Shown here piece by piece: positions 1 through 5,966 of a stretch of 14,326 bases of DNA. Source of the stretch: Bacillota bacterium (GTDB lineage: Bacteria > Bacillota > Clostridia > Christensenellales > CAG-138); assembly GCA_023455425.1 (NCBI GenBank), contig JAEYCM010000027.1, positions 1-14,326 of the forward strand. Direction: 5' to 3'. Under the pieces are notes generated by a model. That model saw nothing but the letters and a program-made list of their open reading frames with translations, had not been told where the DNA came from and did no database searches. The position numbers were made by a program, and so were the translations under genes. How positions within the stretch are numbered: the stretch's first letter is position 1; each line of letters begins with the position of its first letter.

Positions 1-201
1 GTAGTTTTCCAAATCACAATCGTGTGCAGCCGGTGCGGAAGTAGCCTCCTCCCACAGACCCCATTCCGCTTCCGGCGTGGGGGACGTTGAGGAAAGGATA
101 GGATTTATGGGAAGGGGGGAGTTATCCCCCTGCGCGAATGCGCAGGAGGATAACAGCAATGTTAAAAGAAGTATCAGGCTAACCAGCTTTGTCTTTTGCA
201 T
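1..201 (-). CDS. Lipoprotein, N-terminal part only (runs off window start)
   Basis: Function not recognised. 67 residues are visible, starting with ATG at 201. The N-terminus is a typical lipoprotein signal: MQKTK, a leucine-rich core, then L-S-S-C with the lipidated cysteine at residue 20. Behind it comes a Ser/Pro/Thr-rich low-complexity linker (residues about 26-60), as is usual between a lipid anchor and a folded extracellular domain. AAGGAG lies 5 bases upstream of the ATG, which settles the start. The gene begins 39 bases after the stop of the lipoprotein gene at 241-963 on the same strand, so the two are probably co-transcribed. An alternative cleavage after AFA (residues 21-23) by signal peptidase I is possible. 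The domain that would reveal its job lies outside the window. Confidence 0.75.
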   Translation of the reverse strand, partial: MQKTKLVSLILLLTLLLSSCAFAQGDNSPLPINPILSSTSPTPEAEWGLWEEATSAPAAHDCDLENY

Positions 202-240
202 GGGTTCTCCTTATATTCATCCACTAATATTGACTTGGTT

Positions 241-963
241 TTACTCTTCCACATACTCTTCCTTTACAAAAAGCCCTCCATCCTGCAATTCTGCCGTTAT
301 AACATGCAGTTTCTCAATATAGGAATCAAAGCTGCATTTTACCCATTTCACCAATTTTGGCTTTCCATCGATATACTGGTACATCCGTTCCTCACTGTCT
401 GTTGCGCTATCCGCATAGCGGGAGAGTATCGTATGCTCTGTGGCGTCGAATTCCGGATAGCGTAGGTTCAATGCCTCCAATTCTGTATCTTTATCGAATT
501 GCTTGTTATGCGCATCCCATGTCCAATAAAAATACACTACCCCATCTTCTGCTGAAATACGAAAATCCGTATAACCATCGAAATTCAGATCTTCGACGAT
601 CACAGCATCGGAAATATCATCAATCATGGGCAGCGTCGTCATAAGCAACGGCTCATCATAATAGGAAAGCGGAAAGCTTTGCCGTTCCTCGCCTGTTTTT
701 GCATCCAGAATGCGCAGTCTTTGCGCGAGCAGGAAGTACTGCCTTTCGTCTAAAACGCCATCAATTATAAGAAGAAAGGCGGTATCCTCTCCTGAGACAG
801 GGGTGATCTTCTGCTGTAAAACAAAAGTGTTCTCCATTTTGTTGATTTGATATCCGGCTGTAAATGCAGGAGCGAGTGGTGAAATAGTGGTTGTCTCTCC
901 TTTACAACCAGTAAGTAAACTGATGCAGAGGGCAAGTAAAATGCAAATGCACATTTTTCTCAT
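241..963 (-). CDS. Putative lipoprotein with a Ca-binding-like DxNxDGxxD loop (XAC2610/FG-GAP-like)
   Basis: 240 residues. The N-terminus is a lipoprotein signal peptide ending L-L-T-G-C, with the lipidated cysteine at residue 20, so the mature protein should be anchored on the outer face of the membrane. The remainder is soluble. Residues about 123-136 (VEDLNFDGYTDFRI) form a DxNxDGxxD loop, as seen in calcium-binding loops of FG-GAP, dockerin and XAC2610-type proteins. I know of no defined biochemical role for such lipoproteins. An ATG at 954 (M4) is an alternative start; a weak AGGGTG lies upstream of M1. It is followed by a second lipoprotein gene 39 bases downstream. Base composition is AT-rich compared with the genes from 1.6 kb onward. 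Confidence 0.8.
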   Translation of the reverse strand: MRKMCICILLALCISLLTGCKGETTTISPLAPAFTAGYQINKMENTFVLQQKITPVSGEDTAFLLIIDGVLDERQYFLLAQRLRILDAKTGEERQSFPLSYYDEPLLMTTLPMIDDISDAVIVEDLNFDGYTDFRISAEDGVVYFYWTWDAHNKQFDKDTELEALNLRYPEFDATEHTILSRYADSATDSEERMYQYIDGKPKLVKWVKCSFDSYIEKLHVITAELQDGGLFVKEEYVEE

Positions 964-1001
964 ATTAGATCACACCCTATCTTCTTACTCTTTAGCAATG
1001 T

Positions 1002-1036
1002 AAGGATATTACAAATACCTTTGTATTAATATCCTT
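1002..1036 (-). terminator. Hairpin downstream of the wall-hydrolase gene, possible terminator without U tract
   Basis: AAGGATATTA (1002-1011) pairs perfectly with TAATATCCTT (1027-1036), and an inner ACAAA/TTTGT pairing extends it. It sits 26 bases past the stop of the hydrolase gene and before the lipoprotein gene on the same strand. No T run follows on the minus strand, so it may be only a partial terminator, an mRNA-end stabiliser or a processing site. Confidence 0.4.
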
Positions 1037-1062
1037 GCAGAGTTCTGAATATTAATTGCATC

Positions 1063-2982
1063 CTAATCAATGTCATAGTCTGCAAACAATGCATTCTTAA
1101 TATTTTCGTAAGCTTGTTTTCTTTTATCGGATACTGGTTCTCCAAATTGTTTGACATACTCAGTAACTTTAGCGAAATCTCCGCCCGCATCTATGACTGC
1201 ATTGATGTTACGATGAACGTCCCAATACCAAATTGCAGATTCCCAAGGATATTTTTCAGCAACATAGTCTGCACCTTTATTCAAAATATCCGGATCATTC
1301 ATATATTGGGAAAAAGCCCGATATCTTTTCTCTCCCGTTATTTGAATATATCCACTTCCTCGATATTTCCAGTTAGTTCCACTCTGCGTTAGCTTTTCCC
1401 CACTGTTTGACTCATGTGCAATTGTTGCAAGAAAATACAATACTTTCTCAGGTGTATTCAAGTTTAGTCTAACAATGGCTTCATTGAGCCCCGTAACTAT
1501 ACTATCATTTGCAGATTTCCATCCAATATCTCTCAGTTGATTTGTATTAAAGGACATATATCGTCCCTTGTTATCTATTTGGTTCTTTTCTACCTTCACT
1601 TCCGCTTTTGCCTCCGCTGCCGCCTCATCCCTCGCCTGTTTTTCCGCGGACGCGTTCTTTGCATCGTCTCTGATAAGCTGCGCCCGTTCCCAATCGTCTA
1701 CCTCGCTCCAGTCCCAGAATGTAAGCACATTCCAACCGGGTTGTCTCAGCCGCTTGTCCACAACCATTATTTGCTCTTCAAGCTCGGTCCTTTGGCTTTG
1801 CAGTTCCTTGTATTCCGCATTGGAGAAAATCCTTTCCCATATGGGGATCTGCGCAATTTCGTTCTTTTTCTGCTCAAGCCGACCTAGCAAGTCTTCGTAC
1901 AGCTCGTTCTGGGTATCTATCATGGCGTTCCATGCCGGGCCGCTGGGCTGTTTGAAAAATGCCGCCGCGCCGCCCTTCATTTGGATGCCAAGCAGGGTTT
2001 TGCGCTGATACTCCGGGTCGCCGTATTGTTCCAGCGCCAAAAGCAGGGCGCGGGCATTCTCTTTTTGCGCAGCGCTGAGATTGGACGCCGCCACATCCTG
2101 ATACAGTTGTTTCAGTTGGGCGGCAACCGCCTGCGCGGATGATATATGCGGGTTCCCACCTCCGGACACCAGTTTTTTATAGGCGCGGTCCGTCTCCCCT
2201 CCCCATACACCGTCCACCTCTACGCCAAGCATGCGCTGCGCGGCCGCAACATCGTCAACGCCCTGGGGAATGGTATAGCCCTTTGCCGCACGGTTTTCCA
2301 TAGTTGTCGGGGCAGAAGACGTTACCGGCTTTGCGCCGGTCTGCGCGCCCATGATTTGCCCCGGCCTCGCGCTACCGCTGCTCATTTGTATAATCCCCGT
2401 TTCTTTGCCGGTCCCTAAGGGGATTACGCCCTCCGGCGCTGCGCTTCCCGCCGCCCCGGTAAGCTTGTTCAGCCCTTCCGCAACCAGCCGCGCGATCTCA
2501 TCTATATCATACTGGCCCGCCCACTGCTGTTGCAGCTGGTCGAACTTCTGCTGCGTCCTTCTTCCCCATACGCCGTTCACATCCAACCCATGTGTTTCCT
2601 GAAACGCGCGTACATCCTCCGCACTTTTGATATTTGCGGGCGGGTCATAGCCCCGCACCATATAATTGCCCAGGCCGCTTTTGCCGATGCCGAGGCTCAA
2701 CTTATAAAGGTCCTCCGCGTAGCCAAGCCGCTCCGCATCCGCGGGCGCGGGCGGCACCTGGGTTGTCTTCAGGACGGTGGCCATAGCCTTATCAAACTGC
2801 TTCTGCGTCTTGGGGCCCCACATACCGTCCACCGTCAGCCCGCCCAGCCAGCGCTGCATTTCCTTTACGGCCGCTTTGCCAACCACCCCTGCGGGCGGCG
2901 TATAGCCCTCCATCGCGTACCGCTCCAGCGCGGAATTTGTATTGTTTTGACTGTATGTGTTATTATCTTTATATTTTGTCAT
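1063..2982 (-). CDS. Modular cell-wall hydrolase: three PG-binding-like repeats, coiled coil, GH19-type domain
   Basis: 639 residues, no signal peptide. Three related repeats at about 27-66, 112-150 and 236-270 share Y-x-x-P near the start and a [VN][DN]G[MV]WGxxT core, the signature of PG_binding_1-type domains. Residues about 355-465 are highly charged and probably coiled coil. Residues about 475-632 resemble chitinase class I/GH19-type endolysins: FLATIAHES with candidate catalytic Glu524, and YRGSGYIQITGEKRY (540-554), the family's core motif. Predicted role: cleavage of peptidoglycan glycan strands (or chitin). Lack of a signal peptide fits a phage endolysin or tail lysin released by lysis. 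GGAGGGG upstream of the ATG at 2982 supports the start. It lies 63 bases after a small gene on the same strand. Base composition changes sharply at about residue 468 (see findings). Confidence 0.85.
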   Translation of the reverse strand: MTKYKDNNTYSQNNTNSALERYAMEGYTPPAGVVGKAAVKEMQRWLGGLTVDGMWGPKTQKQFDKAMATVLKTTQVPPAPADAERLGYAEDLYKLSLGIGKSGLGNYMVRGYDPPANIKSAEDVRAFQETHGLDVNGVWGRRTQQKFDQLQQQWAGQYDIDEIARLVAEGLNKLTGAAGSAAPEGVIPLGTGKETGIIQMSSGSARPGQIMGAQTGAKPVTSSAPTTMENRAAKGYTIPQGVDDVAAAQRMLGVEVDGVWGGETDRAYKKLVSGGGNPHISSAQAVAAQLKQLYQDVAASNLSAAQKENARALLLALEQYGDPEYQRKTLLGIQMKGGAAAFFKQPSGPAWNAMIDTQNELYEDLLGRLEQKKNEIAQIPIWERIFSNAEYKELQSQRTELEEQIMVVDKRLRQPGWNVLTFWDWSEVDDWERAQLIRDDAKNASAEKQARDEAAAEAKAEVKVEKNQIDNKGRYMSFNTNQLRDIGWKSANDSIVTGLNEAIVRLNLNTPEKVLYFLATIAHESNSGEKLTQSGTNWKYRGSGYIQITGEKRYRAFSQYMNDPDILNKGADYVAEKYPWESAIWYWDVHRNINAVIDAGGDFAKVTEYVKQFGEPVSDKRKQAYENIKNALFADYDID

Positions 2983-3045
2983 TTTACCCCTCCGCTTTCA
3001 ATAGGCTTTTTGTTCCGTCGACACTTTTCATAATTTGTTCTTTTT

Positions 3046-3384
3046 TCAGCCGCGGCGGTTTTGCGCAGCCTCCAGCATCCGCCGCTCACAGGCGCGGAAC
3101 TCCTCCGCGCTCATGCCAAGGTAATCCGTTTCATCCGCCGGGATATTGCCGCGCGTCACATAGGCCGCAAGCGCGCTAAGCCGCTCCGCATCCTCCGCAA
3201 TGCGCCGCGCCTCCAGCCGGATATGCGTGCGCAGCAGCGCGTTGCGCACGGCGTCCAGCGGTATCCCATGCTCCTTGGATAGCTGCATCAGCATCCAGCG
3301 CGCCTGCTCCAGTTCCCTGTCCCCATCGTGGCTGTTTAAAAACGCCTGCTCGTCCGCACAGGGCCCTTCATACTCCATCGCCAT
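3046..3384 (-). CDS. Small helical protein of unknown function, upstream of the wall hydrolase
   Basis: Not recognised. From the ATG at 3384 it is 112 residues; an ATG at 3378 (MEYEGP) would give 110. GGAGG lies 3 bases before the first and 9 before the second, so 3378 has the better spacing. A longer frame back to 3411 has no ribosome site. The protein is almost wholly helical and charged, Ala/Arg/Glu-rich, without membrane segments or a signal peptide. Residues about 28-60 (QLSKEHGIPLDAVRNAL) could form a helix-turn-helix, but this is a guess. It is the first gene of a minus-strand pair with the GH19 hydrolase, so a role in the same phage-like or lysis unit is plausible. Confidence 0.65.
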   Translation of the reverse strand: MAMEYEGPCADEQAFLNSHDGDRELEQARWMLMQLSKEHGIPLDAVRNALLRTHIRLEARRIAEDAERLSALAAYVTRGNIPADETDYLGMSAEEFRACERRMLEAAQNRRG

Positions 3385-3420
3385 ATTCCTCCGTTCAAAA
3401 GTAATATGCATGCATGTTTA

Positions 3421-3432
3421 GAACATATGTTT
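3421..3432. promoter_or_regulatory. Candidate LexA (SOS) box
   Basis: GAACATATGTTT fits the Gram-positive LexA/DinR core GAAC-N4-GTTY, with the preferred A-T-A-T centre; the outer bases deviate from the full CGAACRNRYGTTYC consensus. Its centre is about 43 bases upstream of the start at 3384, a normal operator position. Only one site is seen. Confidence 0.35.
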
Positions 3433-3576
3433 GCATCTAACGTAGCATATTTTTACCAACGATACAAGAACAAATGGCCGCATCCGTAAAGAATAGAATG
3501 ATTTTCAGAATGCTTGCCCGCATCGCCCCGACCGCCATAGTTCCTTTGAGCCGCCGCGCCAGCAGTTTTCATATGC

Positions 3577-3610
3577 AAAAATGCCCGCATGCATATTGCA
3601 TGCGGGCATT
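3577..3610 (-). terminator. Rho-independent terminator of the Cas2-like gene
   Basis: AATGCCCGCATGC (3580-3592) and GCATGCGGGCATT (3598-3610) form a perfect 13-bp stem with a 5-base loop. On the minus strand the stem runs into a short T tract. It lies 19 bases after the stop codon of the gene at 3629-3907. Confidence 0.85.
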
Positions 3611-3628
3611 GGCGTTCTTTGTTTTTCT

Positions 3629-3907
3629 TTAGCGGGAGCAGGAGCTGTTGAGTATATCTCTTACTTTATTGGGGTTGGACGGTAAATTGCACCATGCCGC
3701 TTCCGGGCCGCACTCGGCGACAAACAAGGTATCTTCCGGGCAGGTGAATTGGCGCAGCGCATCTCTCAACTGTACGCAGCTTTGGCGGGTTTCCACTAAC
3801 CAGCAGTTATTTGCAACCTGGGCGCAGGGCATGGAGCTAAGGCAACGCAAAAACCCCTCGCTGGGCGAGTCATTCCGGCAGCCACTAAAACACACAATTT
3901 TTGCCAT
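3629..3907 (-). CDS. Small Cas2/SinR-like (ferredoxin-like fold) protein, cysteine-rich
   Basis: 92 residues from the ATG at 3907, which has GGAGG 8 bases upstream; a longer frame to 4054 has no ribosome site. The pattern CWLVETRQSCVQLRDAL (35-51), then D-T-L-F-V-A-E (59-65) and a late Trp72, matches small proteins annotated as SinR family, with a Cas2/VapD-like fold: strand W-L-[VI]-x-T, helix with R-D-x-L, strand [LF]-x-V. Those proteins are loosely related to Cas2 and to the mRNA-cleaving antitoxin GhoS; their own function is largely unknown. Ten of the 92 residues are cysteine, which is odd. No other cas gene and no CRISPR repeats are present, and no toxin partner is recognisable. It is divergent from the helical protein gene at 4086. 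Confidence 0.6.
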   Translation of the reverse strand: MAKIVCFSGCRNDSPSEGFLRCLSSMPCAQVANNCWLVETRQSCVQLRDALRQFTCPEDTLFVAECGPEAAWCNLPSNPNKVRDILNSSCSR

Positions 3908-4085
3908 ATGGGTTTCCTCCCGTATTTTGCGGCGAAGCATATTTTTTAATTGCCGCGTTCTAACATCAGTATATGCGGGAGTTTTGGAATGGGGATTGCT
4001 CAGACAACAAAAAATCCCCTGCTTCGGCCTAAAAGCGCGGCAAATGGCATACAATGGACTACCTGCTTATTAGGAGGATACCGGC

Positions 4086-4649
4086 ATGGCTTTTTCGCCA
4101 AGCTCGCATTCGCAATACCTGCTCAACCAGGTTGCACTTTCCAATTCCATCCGCAGGCTTTGGGTGGACAACAACCAGTGGACCAGGGCTTTGATATTCA
4201 GCATTCTGTACAATCAGGGGGACCGGGATGAACTCATTAGCCGTCTAAGGCAAAACGCGGATGATTTCGCCACGATATTTGCGCAGTTTTACAGCCAGCA
4301 AACAGCCGACCAGATCAGGCGGTTTATCAACAATGGGCTTGACGGCACCATCCGCATGATCGAGGCGTATAAAGCCAACGATGCCCAGGCCATCCGCAGC
4401 GCGCGTGAATATCTGTATGCGAACGCGAATGATATCGCCGCCTATCTTTCACGGATCAACCGCTACTGGGATATGCCGACCCTGCAGGTCATGCTCTATG
4501 AGATCATCAATTTGATCGAATATGAAACCATGCTCATCCGGGACGGAGCGTTTGAAGAAAGCATCAAACAGCACGATGAACTGATGAACCAGGCGTATAA
4601 GCTTTCGGATGAGCTGACATACGGGATTTTAAAGCAGTTCCAGGTCTAG
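4086..4649 (+). CDS. Helical protein of unknown function (family often mislabelled acetylglutamate kinase)
   Basis: 187 residues, ATG at 4086 with GGAGG 8 bases upstream. The protein is all-helical, without signal peptide or membrane segments. Conserved-looking positions are RRLWVDNNQWTRALI (23-37), NADDFATIFAQFY (57-69), ANANDIAAYLSRINRYW (111-127) and the C-terminal GILKQF. I recognise the same pattern (LW..H..WTR, L..N..DF, YANADEIA.FL..INPYW, DGIIKQF) from Bacillota proteins often labelled acetylglutamate kinase, a label not supported by any kinase motif here. No catalytic residues are evident. It is a single-gene unit with its own terminator directly downstream and lies divergent from the Cas2-like gene. 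Confidence 0.75.
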   Translation: MAFSPSSHSQYLLNQVALSNSIRRLWVDNNQWTRALIFSILYNQGDRDELISRLRQNADDFATIFAQFYSQQTADQIRRFINNGLDGTIRMIEAYKANDAQAIRSAREYLYANANDIAAYLSRINRYWDMPTLQVMLYEIINLIEYETMLIRDGAFEESIKQHDELMNQAYKLSDELTYGILKQFQV

Positions 4650-4677
4650 TGCGAACAGGCGGCGGACGCCGCTTCCA

Positions 4678-4716
4678 GCCGCTGATAAACCGCAGGGTAT
4701 TACCGGCGGCTTTTTT
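4678..4716 (+). terminator. Rho-independent terminator of the helical protein gene
   Basis: GCCGCTG-A-TAA (4678-4688) pairs with TTA-C-CGGCGGC (4700-4710) with a single mismatch, followed immediately by TTTTTT (4711-4716) on the plus strand, 28 bases after the stop codon. Confidence 0.75.
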
Positions 4717-4724
4717 GCGCCCCA

Positions 4725-5270
4725 TCAGGAGAACAAAAAGAAATAAGCGAATACGCCCGCGAGCAGGGAGCCGATAAGGTTCCCCAGCATATCCGTATCG
4801 GTATCCTTGAGTCCCCTTTGCGCGTTGGCGCCTTTCTTTTGATCGATCGCGGCTTCTATCAATTCAAATATCTCCCCCAGCGTCATGCCCACGGCAAACA
4901 CAAACAGGGATTGGTACGACTTGCTTCCGCCCGTTTCAAATAAGTTTTGAATCAGGCAATATACAAACAGCGCAAACGAAAACGAGCCGTAGGCGTGCAG
5001 GTAACGGTCAAACACCTTGGAGCGGTTATAAAGATCCAGATAATATCCGCAAAAGCAGTTGATGAAAACCGCCGCCATGGCAAGCAAAATGATATAGGAC
5101 GGGACAGAGAACGAGAATATCCAGATAATCAGGAACAGCAGCGTAAATGTAAGATACGCGGACAGCGCGGCTTTTGCGGGCTGCTTCTGTCCCTTTTTGT
5201 TGAGCGCGGCGGCCGCGTAGAGCACAAGCGCCGAAAACACCGCAAACGCGATGATAATCCATACGGGCAT
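4725..5270 (-). CDS. Integral membrane protein, YjdF/DUF2238-like
   Basis: 181 residues with about six hydrophobic segments (near 3-21, 36-54, 56-76, 92-110, 120-138, 161-179), so an inner-membrane protein. The arrangement KVFDRYLHAYGSF (85-97), GEIFELIE (132-139) and KDTDTDMLGNLIGSLLAG (155-172) resembles the YjdF/DUF2238 family, in which a His in one helix, an acidic E-x-x-E helix and a D-x-D-x-D-M motif before the last helix are conserved. The family's biochemical role is not established. The ribosome site (AGCAGG, 8 bases from the ATG) is weak. It lies 102 bases downstream of the GNAT gene on the same strand and could be read from the same transcript. No terminator is seen for it. Confidence 0.7.
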   Translation of the reverse strand: MPVWIIIAFAVFSALVLYAAAALNKKGQKQPAKAALSAYLTFTLLFLIIWIFSFSVPSYIILLAMAAVFINCFCGYYLDLYNRSKVFDRYLHAYGSFSFALFVYCLIQNLFETGGSKSYQSLFVFAVGMTLGEIFELIEAAIDQKKGANAQRGLKDTDTDMLGNLIGSLLAGVFAYFFLFS

Positions 5271-5372
5271 GGTAAAGCCTGCTTTCGTTTTTCTTACAGT
5301 TTGCGTACCACAAAGCCTATTTTATACAGACTCAAGCAAAAGGGTACATCCGGCATCGCCCGCGTGAAACGA

Positions 5373-5831
5373 CTATAGGTTTTTTTCCACCCAAACAAGC
5401 GCTTCTGTTTCAAAGCCATTTTTTTGATACAGGCGCTGTGCAGCAGTATTTTGGCTTCCTGTCACGCAGGCCATATAGCGAATGCCTTTTTCCTTGAGCC
5501 AGTTTTCCACATAGGCCAATAGTACGGTCGCATACCCATTCCTCCGGCAATCAACGTCCACATACAATTCGTTGAGCCAAAAGTAATCGCCCCCGGATTG
5601 CAGTCCAACCCCAATATTTCCAAATGCAAACGCTACGGGTACATTTTCGTTCTCGTACCCTATAAAAACGACCGTCTGGCTGCGCTCCTGAAACATGTTC
5701 GCCGCCGCTCGCTCAATGTATGCAAGGGACTTGGGGGTTCCAATAGATTTCATTTGTTTTTGGAACAGGCGGAAGATGGATGCCGCATATTCTGCCGGGA
5801 GATCATTTTGATACGCAACAATTCTTAACAT
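5373..5831 (-). CDS. GNAT-family N-acetyltransferase
   Basis: 152 residues, the usual length for a single-domain GNAT enzyme. The acetyl-CoA pyrophosphate-binding loop is RRNGYA (96-101), preceded by the strand LNELYVD (86-92) and followed by the helix ATVLLAYVENWL. The C-terminal motif B, NTAAQRLYQKNGF (128-140), is also typical. It transfers an acetyl group from acetyl-CoA to an amine; the substrate cannot be told from the sequence. GGGAG lies upstream of the ATG at 5831. The gene is on the same strand as nrdJ but separated from it by the nrdJ terminator, and lies 102 bases before the YjdF-like gene. Confidence 0.9.
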   Translation of the reverse strand: MLRIVAYQNDLPAEYAASIFRLFQKQMKSIGTPKSLAYIERAAANMFQERSQTVVFIGYENENVPVAFAFGNIGVGLQSGGDYFWLNELYVDVDCRRNGYATVLLAYVENWLKEKGIRYMACVTGSQNTAAQRLYQKNGFETEALVWVEKNL

Positions 5832-5920
5832 ATGTTTTCAGCTCCCTTTACTGCCATACTTTACATAATTTACTTTATCAGTCATCCTGTCCAAGCGCAA
5901 ATGGCGCCCGTGAAAGCAAC

Positions 5921-5944
5921 AAAAAAGCCCATCGCTGGGCTTTC
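5921..5944 (-). terminator. Rho-independent terminator of nrdJ
   Basis: AGCCCA (5926-5931), loop TCGC, TGGGCT (5936-5941). On the minus strand the stem is followed directly by TTTTTTGTT. It lies 26 bases beyond the nrdJ stop codon. Confidence 0.85.
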
Positions 5945-5966
5945 TTATTCATATCGGACAATCTCT

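Noticed and set aside
3629..3907. CRISPR-Cas locus suggested by the Cas2-like protein
   Set aside because: No direct-repeat/spacer array and no other cas gene occur in the window.
3991..4019. GGGGATT/AATCCCC hairpin between the divergent genes
   Set aside because: Seven pairs with a 15-base loop and no T tract in either useful position; could be chance.
5828..5837. Second AACATATGTT palindrome, at the GNAT start codon
   Set aside because: It resembles the LexA-like core but overlaps the ATG and lacks the flanking G and C; probably chance.
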